DNA from: Anaerolineaceae bacterium | Lineage (GTDB): Bacteria > Chloroflexota > Anaerolineae > Aggregatilineales > Phototrophicaceae | DNA length: 64,000 nt | NCBI GenBank assembly: GCA_016124855.1 | Contig: WGMX01000018.1 | Coordinates: 62,001 to 126,000, forward strand | Direction of reading: 5' to 3' | In this document: piece by piece, positions 25,559-35,009 of the stretch | Layout of the letters: the number at the start of each line of letters is the position of its first letter | Numbering within the stretch: position 1 is the stretch's first letter | Notes under the pieces: generated by a model | Told to the model about the DNA's origin: nothing | Database searches by the model: none | What the model saw: the letters and a program-made list of their open reading frames with translations, nothing else | Translations under genes and position numbers: made by a program

Positions 25559-26368
25559 TCAACTATCTAAGGCTCGTCGCAGTTCACCGGCTAACTTCCG
25601 AACAGGTTCTGCACCATCTTTACCAGCACGAACCAGCGCACTGCCGACAATAAACCCGTCCATGATTTCATTCATGCTGCGAGCCTGTTCCGGCGTACTT
25701 ATGCCAAATCCCAACACCAATGGACGATCCGTATAATCCCGCAATCCGGTGATAAATTGTTTTAGATCAGGGGGCATCTCGCGCCGTACACCTGTCACTC
25801 CGGTAACGGTGAGTACATAGATAAAACCGGTCGCCTTCGAAGACACTAGCTTAATCCGTTCCAGATTACTCGTTGGCGCGACAAAAAATACCGTCCCTAA
25901 ACCAGCTTTCGCACAGGCATTTGAGACTTCTTCGGCCTCGTCCGGCGGTAAATCCGGCACAATCAAACCATCCGCGCCAGCCTCCGCCGCATCTCGCACG
26001 AAAGTCTCCACACCATAAGCCAATATCGGGTTAAAGTACCCCATCAACAGCATCGGTTGGGTCACACCACGCGCCCGTAAAGCACGAACACCCTCCAAGC
26101 ACTTCTTAACCGTAATGCCCTTCTCCAGAGCAACTTGCATCGCCGCTTGGTTCACCGGCCCATCCGCCAGCGGATCACTAAATGGGATGCCAATCTCGAA
26201 GCCATCAACCCCCTCCGCCGCCATTCCCGCAATCGATTCGATTGACTCGTCATAATCAGGATAGCCAATCATAAAGTAGGGCAAAAAAGCGGCGCGGTTT
26301 TGGGCTTTTGCACCCTCAAACATCGCTGTAATCGCATCAATTCCAAAAATCGATTTGGTTTCGCTCAT
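25559..26368 (-). CDS. trpA: Tryptophan synthase alpha subunit
   Basis: A 269-residue TIM barrel that cleaves indole-3-glycerol phosphate. The catalytic Glu is in GFEIGIPFSDPLADGP (about residues 57-72) with the second acid in the same motif. LLMGYFNPILAYG, GADGLIVPDLPPDEA and the phosphate site VLGFGISTPEQ follow. It overlaps the next upstream gene by 4 bases (ATGA). It is the last trp gene, separated from trpB by two small genes. Confidence 0.97.
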   Translation of the reverse strand: MSETKSIFGIDAITAMFEGAKAQNRAAFLPYFMIGYPDYDESIESIAGMAAEGVDGFEIGIPFSDPLADGPVNQAAMQVALEKGITVKKCLEGVRALRARGVTQPMLLMGYFNPILAYGVETFVRDAAEAGADGLIVPDLPPDEAEEVSNACAKAGLGTVFFVAPTSNLERIKLVSSKATGFIYVLTVTGVTGVRREMPPDLKQFITGLRDYTDRPLVLGFGISTPEQARSMNEIMDGFIVGSALVRAGKDGAEPVRKLAGELRRALDS

Positions 26369-27168
26369 GATATGTTCTCTTTTTCATCATTTGTTCGTAA
26401 AACGAGGTTTGACCGTTCAAAGGCATCCATTCCCGCCTCGATAATCTCGTGGGCGATGCGAACGCGGTGCGCCCAATTTTCGGCATCCGCATCATACTCA
26501 TCACGGACTAGCCCCTGTCGTTGGGCATCTGCTGCCGTCTCTTGAAACCGATCCGCGATTTCCCAATCGAGACCATCAACCAGCAGACTTTCAACTTTGA
26601 AACCGGCCCGCTGGCAAATCACAACCCATTCCGAATCCGCACCAATTGCCCGACCAGCTTGAGTATTCGCCATCAAACAATCCAGTGCCGCGCGGCTAAA
26701 TCCTTTTGATCCGGCGCTCAAATCAAGGGGATGCCCTAATAAGCGCGAGAACAATCCGTTCGAAATAGCCTCAGTCTGCCGCATCGACTTTGGATGCGTT
26801 TCCCATGCGCCTTCTGTCCGCCCGATCACCAAGCATTCGCAAGTTTGAACCCTTTCAAGCGTTCTTTTTAGTTCATCAGGTTGCGTTTCCAACCACCGCA
26901 GCAACCGATCCATATCGACGTAATGAACCGAACTTGCGTCGGTTTTTTGCGTCAACTTCAGTGCCATATATCGCCCATGTGTCCAATCAGTGTTCACATG
27001 GATAAGTGCCCCTTCCAAAGCTCGAATAGCCATCGCGTCCTCAAGCGCAATCGAAGGCGGCAGTGAAATGACCACCTCACTGTAAAGGGATCGAAGTTGA
27101 GCCCACAACTTTTGTAAACGTCCGGTTTCACCACGCGGATTAAAGGTTGTCGCCAGTACGATTTTCAT
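26365..27168 (-). CDS. Nucleotide-sugar-transferase-like protein (DUF2064/TIGR04282-like), uncertain
   Basis: A 267-residue soluble protein. It begins [14 protein letters not shown] on a first strand and has HYVDMDRLLRWL near residue 102, where an Asp-x-Asp like in GT-A folds could bind metal. GAIGADSEWVVI-type and other segments are present in the second half. It resembles a GT-A or nucleotidyl-transferase scaffold, but I cannot name a family with confidence. The ATG at 27168 is preferred to an earlier TTG. It overlaps both trpA (4 bases) and the Nudix gene (29 bases), so it is a tight operon member. Confidence 0.6.
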   Translation of the reverse strand: MKIVLATTFNPRGETGRLQKLWAQLRSLYSEVVISLPPSIALEDAMAIRALEGALIHVNTDWTHGRYMALKLTQKTDASSVHYVDMDRLLRWLETQPDELKRTLERVQTCECLVIGRTEGAWETHPKSMRQTEAISNGLFSRLLGHPLDLSAGSKGFSRAALDCLMANTQAGRAIGADSEWVVICQRAGFKVESLLVDGLDWEIADRFQETAADAQRQGLVRDEYDADAENWAHRVRIAHEIIEAGMDAFERSNLVLRTNDEKENIS

Positions 27169-27592
27169 AGCTTTCAAAAAACGCCTTAAAGATAACTTCT
27201 AATCCGTAAGCAATTGGCAACCTGTCAATCTCATCTACTGTGAAAGCCTCTAACCGCTGACCTTCAAACAATTTCACATCTTCCAAAGCACATGACAGTT
27301 TTCCCACATAAACATGGTTCGCGACCATCCGCGTTTCCCCGCGCGCCTTATAGGTGTGCTCAAAATAGCGCCAGAAGGTTACAGGCGGTGCAGGCGAGAT
27401 TTCCTCGTCGAGTTCGCGCTTCATCGCTTGGTCGGGTGTTTCGCCTGCTTCGATTGCACCGCCTAAAGTTGCCCAATGTGCCGGAAATAAGAGGCCGGGT
27501 TTATCGTCTCGCAGTTGGATAACCAACCTGCCCTTCTCATCAACCAACAACGCACTCACGCAGTCCCGAACTGGCATGAAATTAGCTGTCAA
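27140..27592 (-). CDS. Nudix hydrolase (between trpB and trpA)
   Basis: A 150-residue Nudix protein. The Nudix box [20 protein letters not shown] and EI extends over about residues 46-68 and holds the GE, RE and EE residues. In this family such proteins hydrolyse nucleoside diphosphates linked to another moiety. The specific substrate is unknown. It overlaps trpB by 11 bases and the DUF2064-like gene by 29. It might clean side products or damaged nucleotides; a direct role in tryptophan synthesis is not expected. Confidence 0.88.
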   Translation of the reverse strand: MTANFMPVRDCVSALLVDEKGRLVIQLRDDKPGLLFPAHWATLGGAIEAGETPDQAMKRELDEEISPAPPVTFWRYFEHTYKARGETRMVANHVYVGKLSCALEDVKLFEGQRLEAFTVDEIDRLPIAYGLEVIFKAFFESYENRTGDNL

Positions 27593-28826
27593 GTTTGAGT
27601 TCTTTCATAATCGTTCCCAAGTCTTTGTCTCCACGCCCAGAAAGATTGATCAAAATGATCGAGTCTTTGGGCATGGTCGGCGCACGTTTGATGGCTTCGG
27701 CGACCGCGTGTGAACTCTCCAACGCCGCAATGATGCCTTCGGATTGTGCCAATGTCTGCAAAGCGGCTAAGGCTTCTTCGTCGGTTGCCAACGTATAAAA
27801 AGCCCGTTCCATCGAGCGCAAATAAGCGTGTTCCGGCCCAACCGAGGCATAATCTAGCCCTGCTGAGATACTATGAGTATTCATGATTTGCCCATCGGCA
27901 TTTTGCAGGACATACGAGCGCGTTCCCTGCAAAACCCCCGGCCTTCCAAAACGTGGATCAGCAAAACGCGCCGCGTGTTCGCCACTATCTACACCATGTC
28001 CGCCTGCTTCAACGCCAATCAAATCCACATCATTATCATCACGGAAGCCGTGAAACAGCCCGATTGAATTGCTGCCTCCTCCTACGCAGGCAATCGCCAC
28101 GTCAGGCAGCCTTCCCGCTTGAGCCAACATTTGCTGGCGGGCTTCGATGCCGATCACACTTTGAAAGTCGCGCACAATCATCGGGTAAGGATGTGGCCCT
28201 AAAGCGGAACCCAGTAGATAAAAACTTGTGCGAACATTCGTCACCCAATCACGCATAGCTTCGTTGATTGCGTCCTTAAGTGTTTTTGTTCCGCTTTCCA
28301 CTGGAATGACTTCTGTACCGAGCAGCTTCATACGGAAAACGTTTGGCTGCTGCCGCGCCATATCTACACTGCCCATATAAACGTGGCATTCCAAACCGAG
28401 CAGCGCCGAAGCGGTTGCGCTGGCAACGCCATGCTGCCCCGCACCGGTTTCCGCAACAATCCGCTTTTTGCCCATCCGTTGGGCGAGTAAGGCTTGCCCA
28501 AGCGCGTTGTTGATTTTATGTGCGCCGGTATGTGCCAAATCTTCGCGCTTGAGGTAAATCTGTGCCCCGCCAAGCTGCTGGGACAGCCGCTGAGCATAGG
28601 TCACAGGTGTAGGACGACCGGTATAAGTGCGATGCAAATCCATCAAGCGCTGCTGAAATTCGGGATCAGCCATCGCTTCTTGATAGGCCAGCGACAATTC
28701 ATCCAACGCCGGAATGATGGTCTCCGGCACAAAACGCCCACCAAAATCCCCATAATAACCCCGTTCATCGGGAACATTGGTGACATTCACTTTGATAAAT
28801 TCTGATTTGATGTTCGTATCAGCCAT
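27582..28826 (-). CDS. trpB: Tryptophan synthase beta subunit
   Basis: A 414-residue PLP enzyme that joins indole and serine. The PLP lysine is in [20 protein letters not shown] (about residues 91-110). [46 protein letters not shown] for the PLP phosphate and NLSGRGDKD complete the set. It is the main TrpB1 type. An N-terminal extension of about 15 residues precedes [16 protein letters not shown]. It is co-transcribed with trpF and trpA genes. Confidence 0.97.
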   Translation of the reverse strand: MADTNIKSEFIKVNVTNVPDERGYYGDFGGRFVPETIIPALDELSLAYQEAMADPEFQQRLMDLHRTYTGRPTPVTYAQRLSQQLGGAQIYLKREDLAHTGAHKINNALGQALLAQRMGKKRIVAETGAGQHGVASATASALLGLECHVYMGSVDMARQQPNVFRMKLLGTEVIPVESGTKTLKDAINEAMRDWVTNVRTSFYLLGSALGPHPYPMIVRDFQSVIGIEARQQMLAQAGRLPDVAIACVGGGSNSIGLFHGFRDDNDVDLIGVEAGGHGVDSGEHAARFADPRFGRPGVLQGTRSYVLQNADGQIMNTHSISAGLDYASVGPEHAYLRSMERAFYTLATDEEALAALQTLAQSEGIIAALESSHAVAEAIKRAPTMPKDSIILINLSGRGDKDLGTIMKELKLDS

Positions 28827-28850
28827 AAGATCATTACTTTCAATTTGTTT

Positions 28851-29477
28851 TTAGAGCTTAAGGTCGCGTTCACCATTTAAACAGCGCAGCGCCAGCCTCA
28901 TCACATCAATAATGTAGTTATCAGTACGTGGAACAAAATCCGCCTCTGAAAGTTTCAACTCATCTGCACCCAAGCCTACTGCCTTCGCGGGTATTGTCTT
29001 GACTTCACCATCAAACAGCTTTAGACCCTCTTGGAGCGAAAAGACCACCAAGCCGCTGACTTCTTCCTTTTGATAGTGATAATTCCGAATGTCCTGTTTA
29101 TGAACCAACAGAAACACATCGCAAAATTGGCGGTCAATCAAGTTTTCATAATATGCGACACCGATGTGCTGTCCCAAAGGGACTAAATCTTCAAAATCAA
29201 CCGTGATGCCCAGTTCTTCCTGAACCTCGCGTATACCATCTCGAATATCCTCGCCCGCCTGATAGTGTCCGGCAGCACTAACATCGAGTAAATCAGGAAA
29301 GGTGTCTTTATCAGGGGCGCGTTTCTGCATCACCAAGTAATCAATGCCATCGTCGCCACGATAAACCACCCAACAGTGAAAAACCTTGTGCCAGTCGCCA
29401 TCCCTGTGGACAGCAGCACGTTCTTTCACACCGATATGGTGTTGATTCTCATCGTAAATATCAAAGAGTTCAGTCAC
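28851..29477 (-). CDS. Nudix hydrolase, IDI-like/YfcD type
   Basis: A 208-residue Nudix protein with the N-terminal pattern ELFDIYDENQHHIG and a WHKVFHCWVVYRG strand, typical of the IPP-isomerase-like Nudix branch (YfcD and others). The Nudix region is AAGHYQAGEDIRDGIREVQE followed by ELGI (about 88-112). The enzyme should hydrolyse a diphosphate; it is not a proven isomerase. Starts with GTG overlapping the trpF stop (GTGA), so it is in the operon between trpF and trpB. Confidence 0.86.
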   Translation of the reverse strand: MTELFDIYDENQHHIGVKERAAVHRDGDWHKVFHCWVVYRGDDGIDYLVMQKRAPDKDTFPDLLDVSAAGHYQAGEDIRDGIREVQEELGITVDFEDLVPLGQHIGVAYYENLIDRQFCDVFLLVHKQDIRNYHYQKEEVSGLVVFSLQEGLKLFDGEVKTIPAKAVGLGADELKLSEADFVPRTDNYIIDVMRLALRCLNGERDLKL

Positions 29478-30145
29478 GATTGACGCACCGTATCAACAAA
29501 GGCACGGATTTTCCCCGCATCTTTTATTCCCGGCTGCCCTTCGACCTCGACACCACTTGCGGTATCAACACCCCACGGCTGAATAGCTTGCACACGTCCG
29601 GTGACATTCTCCGGCGTGAGTCCACCCGCAAGCATTAACCTCGGCACTTGTGCTTTGACAGCCAAAGCGACTTCGGTGCTGGCTTGCTCTCCCGTTCCAC
29701 CGTAGAGTTTGGGATGATAAGCATCCAACAATAAGGAAGGCCAGCGCTCATCGGTTGGGAACTGCGGCTTGAAATAGCTCACATCGTCTAAAGCCTGCGC
29801 CATATTCATGGGTCGTATGGCCTTAAAACCGATGCCGTATAATTCTTTAATCATGGCTTCTGACTCGTCACCATGCAGTTGAGCGCAGTTCAGACCCGCT
29901 TTACGGGTGATGGCTGAAATCACACCAACCACTTCATTGACGAATACCCCAACCAAAATCGGGCAGGCATCACCGACTTGCGCCCGCAAACTATCGCAAA
30001 TGGAGGCTGCTGCTTCCGGCGTGATATAACGTGGGCTTTTCTTATAGAAGTTAAAGCCCAACAAATCAGCACCTGCCTCGGCTGCTGCTAATGCATCTTC
30101 GAAACGGGTGATGCCACAAATCTTAACCTTGACCACACTCGCCAT
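29474..30145 (-). CDS. trpF: Phosphoribosylanthranilate isomerase
   Basis: A 223-residue TIM barrel that isomerises PRA to CdRP. The N-terminal VKICGITRFEDALAAAEAGA has the catalytic Cys; NCAQLHGDES is the substrate region; LLDAYHPKLYGGTGEQ and LAGGLTPENV hold the catalytic Asp and phosphate site. The final GVDTASGVEVEGQPGIKD is characteristic. It begins 2 bases after trpC and overlaps the Nudix gene by 4. Confidence 0.96.
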   Translation of the reverse strand: MASVVKVKICGITRFEDALAAAEAGADLLGFNFYKKSPRYITPEAAASICDSLRAQVGDACPILVGVFVNEVVGVISAITRKAGLNCAQLHGDESEAMIKELYGIGFKAIRPMNMAQALDDVSYFKPQFPTDERWPSLLLDAYHPKLYGGTGEQASTEVALAVKAQVPRLMLAGGLTPENVTGRVQAIQPWGVDTASGVEVEGQPGIKDAGKIRAFVDTVRQS

Positions 30146-30147
30146 AC

Positions 30148-30978
30148 TTACTCCTGCCCAACCGTCTGCGCGATTGGATTACGCTGTTGGCTGCTGTACC
30201 GACGTACCTCGCCAGCCATATCCTTAGCCTTTACAAGTCCCTCGCCGACCAGCACCGCCCGCGCGCCATATGTTCCCATTCGTTGAACATCTTCGGCGCT
30301 GCGGATGGCACTTTCTGCCACTAATGTTACATCATGTGGGACAAGTGCGGCGACTCGTGCGGTGGTTTCAAGGTCTTCGTGGAACGTCCGCAAATCACGG
30401 TTATTAACCCCAATGAGCGAAGCACCGATTGCTAATGCACGTTCCAACTCGGCTTCATTATGAACTTCAACCAAAGCCGACATACCGAGTTCGGTAATCA
30501 GGCTGTGCAAATCACGCAGTTGTCCGTCTTCTAGCGCCATGACAATCAGCAATGCCGCATCGGCTCCAGCCATCCGCGCCTCATAAACTTGATGGGCATC
30601 AATAATGAAATCCTTCCTCAGCACAGGCACTCTGACCGCTGCTCGCACAGCCCGCAAATCATCCAAGTTGCCTTGAAAGAACTTGACATCCGTCAGGACA
30701 GAAATCGCTGCCGCGCCGTTTTCTTCGTAAGTTCGGGCGATTCGAACTGGATTGAAGTTCTCAACCAGCAGCCCTTTACTCGGCGAGGCTTTCTTGACTT
30801 CGGCAATCAAAGCGACAGTTGACCGCTGCAAAGCCCCTTTGAAGTCACGCGGTGACGGCGCACGATAAGCCTCTTGTTCCAGCTTTGCCAGTGCATCCGG
30901 TTCGGCTTGAGCCAAGCGAATTTCATCCTGCTTCTGTGCCAATATTTGATCTAAAATCGTATCGGTTTTGACAAACAT
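30148..30978 (-). CDS. trpC: Indole-3-glycerol phosphate synthase
   Basis: A 276-residue monofunctional TrpC. ALIAEVKKASPSKGLL (about residues 55-70) holds the conserved Lys and Ser. NGAAAISVLTDVKFFQGNLDD, RKDFIIDAHQVYEARMAGAD, IGVNNRDLRTFHEDLE and VAESAIRSAEDVQRM give the rest of the active site and phosphate loop. Two bases separate it from trpF. Standard length plus a short tail. Confidence 0.97.
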   Translation of the reverse strand: MFVKTDTILDQILAQKQDEIRLAQAEPDALAKLEQEAYRAPSPRDFKGALQRSTVALIAEVKKASPSKGLLVENFNPVRIARTYEENGAAAISVLTDVKFFQGNLDDLRAVRAAVRVPVLRKDFIIDAHQVYEARMAGADAALLIVMALEDGQLRDLHSLITELGMSALVEVHNEAELERALAIGASLIGVNNRDLRTFHEDLETTARVAALVPHDVTLVAESAIRSAEDVQRMGTYGARAVLVGEGLVKAKDMAGEVRRYSSQQRNPIAQTVGQE

Positions 30979-30986
30979 TTAGTCTC

Positions 30987-31679
30987 TCATACCTCTATCT
31001 TCGTAATTTTCATCATCTGGTTGCCACCGCGCTGAAATTCATAGTCCACAATCTGAATATCGACCTTGTATCCTAGCTCCGTCATGTGGGCGCAAACCGG
31101 CTCCACATGTTCAGACTTATTCCGTGTCAAATCCAGCAGCGGGAAAATACGCACTTCTTTACCTACGCGACACAACTCTTGTACCGACTGTAAATGAAAG
31201 TCAGTTGATAGGTGTTGGCTGTAAAGAAACAACAAGTGCGAACATAAGGCGAGATCAAACTGACCGTCGTCAAATGGAAGTGTTGGCAAGCTGCCAGTGA
31301 TATATCGTCCTTGCTGCTTACCACATTCAAAATCAGCTAAGAATATCTCCATTGCTTTCAGACGGGCTTTACCAGAATCATCAGGATTTGCAAATCGCTT
31401 CCATACGAAACCATCACGATCTTCCCACATCTGACGAACCATATCTTCATAGGTTTCTTCAACCCGTTGCGCGATTTCCTGTGCAGTGAAATCATAAATG
31501 GGATCAAAAGAAACAACGTTGAAACTTTTGGCTGTCAGTTCTGCGTTGAAACTGGCAGGGCCATCACCTGCGCCTAGTATTCGACGAGATAAATCTGCCT
31601 CGCTCAAGGCAAACATATGGCAATATTCATCTGCTGATCTTCCCCAAGGCACAACCTGCTTCAGTACAATCGCCATCAT
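30987..31679 (-). CDS. SAM-dependent methyltransferase-like protein in the trp operon
   Basis: A 230-residue Rossmann-fold protein. The SAM motif I appears as ILGAGDGPASFNAEL (about residues 34-48), then an acidic residue in SFDPIY. The segment LPFDDGQFDLALCSHLLFLY (about 139-158) matches motifs III-IV. The rest agrees with class I methyltransferases, but no substrate is indicated. It sits between trpD and trpC with gaps of 9 and 8 bases, so it is expressed with the trp genes. Confidence 0.78.
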   Translation of the reverse strand: MMAIVLKQVVPWGRSADEYCHMFALSEADLSRRILGAGDGPASFNAELTAKSFNVVSFDPIYDFTAQEIAQRVEETYEDMVRQMWEDRDGFVWKRFANPDDSGKARLKAMEIFLADFECGKQQGRYITGSLPTLPFDDGQFDLALCSHLLFLYSQHLSTDFHLQSVQELCRVGKEVRIFPLLDLTRNKSEHVEPVCAHMTELGYKVDIQIVDYEFQRGGNQMMKITKIEV

Positions 31680-31688
31680 AACCTCAGC

Positions 31689-32717
31689 TTACGCCGCTAT
31701 TTTCTGGGACATCGCAACCAATGCATCCAGTTTGGCTAAGGCTGCCCCACTATCAATGATTTCTGCGGCCCGTTTAATGCCTTCACCAATATCAGCAACG
31801 TAGTCGGCAGCAACCAAAGCTGCAGCAGCATTGAGCAGCACAACATCGCGCTTTGCATCCTTAATTTCACCACTTAGAACGCCGCGCAAAATAGCCGCGT
31901 TGGTTGGCGCATCATCCCCTAAAAGTTCGCTGATGTTAGCACCACGAAAACCGTAATCCTGTGGATTAATTTCGTAGCTACGTACCTGACCATCTTTAAA
32001 ATGACTCGCCCGATTTGGCCCGGTGGTCGTGAGTTCATCCAGTCCGCCGTAACCACTTACAACAAGGGCAGATTTTGATCCTAGTTTGCCCAAAACATGA
32101 GCAAGAAAATCGGTCAGATCAGATGCAAACACACCCATTAATTGGCGCTGCGCCCCTGCCGGATTAGTTAGCGGGCCGAGGATATTGAAAATGGTGCGGA
32201 TCGCCATTTGCCTACGGACACCAATCGCATATTTCATCGCCGGATGCATTTTAGCGGCAAACAAGAAACCGATCCCTACTTCATCGATACACTCGGCAAC
32301 TTGCTCAGGGGTAAGGTCAAGGCTAACCCCAAGCTGCGCTAACACATCCGCACTGCCACATTTGCTGCTTGCAGCACGATTACCATGTTTGGCAACTTTT
32401 ATCCCTGCTCCAGCAGCCACAAAAGCGACGGTTGTACTAATGTTGAACGTTCCCGAACGATCACCACCTGTGCCGCAGGTATCGAGCAAGTCGCCTTCAT
32501 ATTTGGTAACGACATGCTGAGCGTTAGAACGCATGGCGCGGGCGCTGCCTGTAATCTCGTCGTGGGTTTCGCCTTTCATACGCAGCGCCATTAAGTATGC
32601 GCCGATTTGCGCCTCGGTCGCACCACCGGTCATAATCTGGTGCATGACGGCTTCGGCTTCGTCCTCTTGCAGATGACCAAAACGACTTAAAACATCTAAA
32701 GCACGTTGAATATCCAT
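31689..32717 (-). CDS. trpD: Anthranilate phosphoribosyltransferase
   Basis: A 342-residue TrpD, which adds PRPP to anthranilate. DTCGTGGDRSGTFNISTTVA (about residues 79-98) holds the PRPP-binding loop; KHGNRAASSKCGSADVLAQL and HPAMKYAIGVRRQMAIRT bind anthranilate; NILGPLTNPAGAQRQLMGV follows. Standard length and start. Gap to trpS is 12 bases. Confidence 0.97.
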   Translation of the reverse strand: MDIQRALDVLSRFGHLQEDEAEAVMHQIMTGGATEAQIGAYLMALRMKGETHDEITGSARAMRSNAQHVVTKYEGDLLDTCGTGGDRSGTFNISTTVAFVAAGAGIKVAKHGNRAASSKCGSADVLAQLGVSLDLTPEQVAECIDEVGIGFLFAAKMHPAMKYAIGVRRQMAIRTIFNILGPLTNPAGAQRQLMGVFASDLTDFLAHVLGKLGSKSALVVSGYGGLDELTTTGPNRASHFKDGQVRSYEINPQDYGFRGANISELLGDDAPTNAAILRGVLSGEIKDAKRDVVLLNAAAALVAADYVADIGEGIKRAAEIIDSGAALAKLDALVAMSQKIAA

Positions 32718-32729
32718 AAATTTATTTCC

Positions 32730-33767
32730 TTATACCCCAACAAGTTGCCGAACATCGGCTATAGTTTGATTAGCAATGAGGCTGGCTTTGGCTGCCCCTT
32801 CACTTAATAACGCATCCAATCCTCGTTCGTCATCCATCAGCGCATGAAACTTGTCCTGAATAGGTTTTAACGTGGTAACTACCAACTCAACCAGTTCACG
32901 TTTCAGCGCTCCATAGCCCTTTCCAACGAAATGTTCTTCAATCGCTGATTGAGAGTCGCCGGAAAGAACTTCATATAGAACGAGTAAATTCTTTACACCC
33001 GGCGATGCAGTCTCAAAACGAATCTCGCCACCTGCATCGGTTACCCCACCCATAATTGTTTTCTTGACCACATCGGGACTATCAAGCAAGGCAATGGCAT
33101 GGCCTTGTTTTTTGGCAGCGATGCTCTTGCTCATTTTCTGAGATGGATCATCCAACCCCATAATCCGCGCACCACTACGACGGTTTAAAGTTTCCGGCAG
33201 CGGAAAGTATGTACCGAACAGGTGGTTAAAACGCTGAGCAATATCCCGTGTAATTTCGAGATGTTGATTTTGATCGTCACCGACTGGCACGTAATTTGCA
33301 CGATAAATCAAGATGTCAGCCGCTTGAAGCGTCGGATAATTCAGCAAGCCACTACCAACCGTTTCTTGAGCGGCAGCTTTCACTTTGTACTGAGTCATGC
33401 GTTCTAGCCAACCAACCGGTGTGCAGCAGCCCAAAATCCACGCCAAGTAAGTATGCGCTGGCACATCTGACTGCAAAAAGATAATTGACTCATTCGGGTC
33501 GATACCCGAAGCCACATATAATGCGGCAACCTCACGCGACTTTCGGCGCAGTTCTGCGGGATGAACCGCTTCCGGCACTGTGAGCGTATGCAAATTAGCA
33601 ACCATAAACAGGTTGTTATATTGGCTCTGGTTGGCTGCCCACAAGCTCAATGCACCGATGTAATTACCAATATGCAAAATGCCAGTCGATTGAATACCCG
33701 ACAGTACGGTTTTCTTCGACTGAGTTTGCTGTTCTGTAGCGGCTTGTGGCAAAGCAATCGCATCCAT
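32730..33767 (-). CDS. trpS: Tryptophanyl-tRNA synthetase
   Basis: A 345-residue class I aminoacyl-tRNA synthetase. The HIGH-type motif is in STGILHIGNYIGAL (about residues 27-40). KMSKS appears as DPSQKMSKSIAAKK (about 207-220). GDDQNQHLEITRDIAQRFN is the tryptophan/ATP region typical of bacterial TrpRS. Placement between trpG and trpD puts it under the T-box, so uncharged tRNA-Trp raises both the synthetase and tryptophan supply. The sequence begins with a short extra N-terminal segment. Confidence 0.97.
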   Translation of the reverse strand: MDAIALPQAATEQQTQSKKTVLSGIQSTGILHIGNYIGALSLWAANQSQYNNLFMVANLHTLTVPEAVHPAELRRKSREVAALYVASGIDPNESIIFLQSDVPAHTYLAWILGCCTPVGWLERMTQYKVKAAAQETVGSGLLNYPTLQAADILIYRANYVPVGDDQNQHLEITRDIAQRFNHLFGTYFPLPETLNRRSGARIMGLDDPSQKMSKSIAAKKQGHAIALLDSPDVVKKTIMGGVTDAGGEIRFETASPGVKNLLVLYEVLSGDSQSAIEEHFVGKGYGALKRELVELVVTTLKPIQDKFHALMDDERGLDALLSEGAAKASLIANQTIADVRQLVGV

Positions 33768-33769
33768 TT

Positions 33770-34351
33770 TTAGACCCGCTCCGGCACGCGAATTTCCAAG
33801 AAGTTTTGGAGGATGCGCGGCCCATAAGTCGTCAAGATACTTTCGGGATGAAACTGGACGCCATAGACCGCAAGCTGCTTGTGCTGCAAACCCATAATCA
33901 GACCATCATCGGTACGTGCTGTAATATTCAGGCAGTCAGGTACGGTATGTTCCAAGACCACCAAACTATGATAGCGAGTGGCTTCAAAGGGGTTAGGAAC
34001 ACCTGCAAATAGACCTTCATCATTATGGTAAACCATGCTGGTTTTGCCGTGCATTAGGTGTGGTGCGCGAGACACCACACCGCCATAAACCTGACCGATA
34101 CACTGGTGACCGAGGCAGACGCCCAGTACAGGTGTCGTTTCACCCATATAACGCAGCACGTCAAGCGAAACACCGCTGTCATCAGGCGTGCCGGGGCCGG
34201 GAGAGATAACAATATGGCTGGGCTGCATCGCTCGTACATCATCCAGCGTAATTTGGTCGTTACGCTCGACATGTAATTCTGCGCCCATTTCACCCATGAC
34301 CTGTACCAAGTTGTAAGTAAAGCTGTCGTAGTTATCGATCACCAGAATCAT
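33770..34351 (-). CDS. trpG: Anthranilate synthase component II (glutamine amidotransferase)
   Basis: A 193-residue class I amidotransferase. ILVIDNYDSFTYNLVQ begins the domain; HIVISPGPGTPDDSG forms the oxyanion region; GVCLGHQCIGQVYGG has the catalytic Cys near residue 80; GVQFHPESILT holds His and Glu of the triad. It supplies ammonia to TrpE. It could also serve p-aminobenzoate synthase (PabA), since such subunits are often shared. Two bases separate it from trpS. Confidence 0.96.
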   Translation of the reverse strand: MILVIDNYDSFTYNLVQVMGEMGAELHVERNDQITLDDVRAMQPSHIVISPGPGTPDDSGVSLDVLRYMGETTPVLGVCLGHQCIGQVYGGVVSRAPHLMHGKTSMVYHNDEGLFAGVPNPFEATRYHSLVVLEHTVPDCLNITARTDDGLIMGLQHKQLAVYGVQFHPESILTTYGPRILQNFLEIRVPERV

Positions 34352-34355
34352 GTTT

Positions 34356-35000
34356 TTACTCCTCTAGTTCTTGTACCTTTTGTGCAGACATGCCGTCTAA
34401 ATGTGTAATGTCATCGGCTGCGACCAACTGCCATTTACCATCGTCACCGCGCTTAATGGTTGTAACTGACGTATTGCTAACATCCACCGAACCAAATTTG
34501 ACACCGGGAATAATCTCGGCTAGCAGCGCGTTGATGGCAGTTGAATGTGACAAGATAGCGATGGTTTCACCTTTGTCAGCGGCGAGATATTCATTAAAGG
34601 CTTCCAGAATTCGTTCGCGTACATCTTTACGAGACTCACCACCGGGTACTTGATAACCATCAGGATCAGCAGAAAACTGCGCGTACTCTGTCGGATACCA
34701 ACTATGCATTTCCTTTTGGGTTAACCCTTGCCACTTACCGATGTCGCGTTCACGCAGGCGCTTGTCAGCGATGGGTTCTGAACCTAGTTTTTCTGCTAAT
34801 AAAGCAGCGGTTTCGGTTGCGCGTTTGAGATCACTGGTATATAAGGCCGTGACCCCAATATTGCGAATGTAATTCGCCAAGCGCTGAGCTTGACGCTGAC
34901 CGTAAGCGTTTAAGGGAATTGCGACCCAACCTTGAAAGCGAAGGTCGCGATTCCAATCCGTTTCGCCCGGACGAATGAAAATCACACGTTTGACTGCCAT
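34356..35000 (-). CDS. Histidine-phosphatase-family protein with altered RHG motif (RPGE)
   Basis: A 214-residue member of the phosphoglycerate mutase/histidine phosphatase superfamily. The fold is well supported by DLRFQGWVAIPLNAYGQRQA, YTSDLKRATETAALLAEKL, RERDIGKWQGLT and ILSHSTAINALLAEI. However, the phospho-accepting His of the canonical RHGE is replaced: residues 10-13 read R-P-G-E (codons CGT CCG GGC GAA). Without this His normal phosphatase or mutase chemistry is not expected, so it may be a pseudo-enzyme or use other chemistry. It lies between trpE and trpG with gaps of 9 and 4 bases. Real DNA variation rather than an error is likely, because two bases differ from a His codon. Confidence 0.85.
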   Translation of the reverse strand: MAVKRVIFIRPGETDWNRDLRFQGWVAIPLNAYGQRQAQRLANYIRNIGVTALYTSDLKRATETAALLAEKLGSEPIADKRLRERDIGKWQGLTQKEMHSWYPTEYAQFSADPDGYQVPGGESRKDVRERILEAFNEYLAADKGETIAILSHSTAINALLAEIIPGVKFGSVDVSNTSVTTIKRGDDGKWQLVAADDITHLDGMSAQKVQELEE

Positions 35001-35009
35001 GATTGCCTC

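Noticed and set aside
25347..25562. A longer 71-codon frame covering the leader peptide
   Set aside because: Its upstream part overlaps the end of trpA and contains the internal promoter. Only the last 30 codons form a leader peptide of usual kind.
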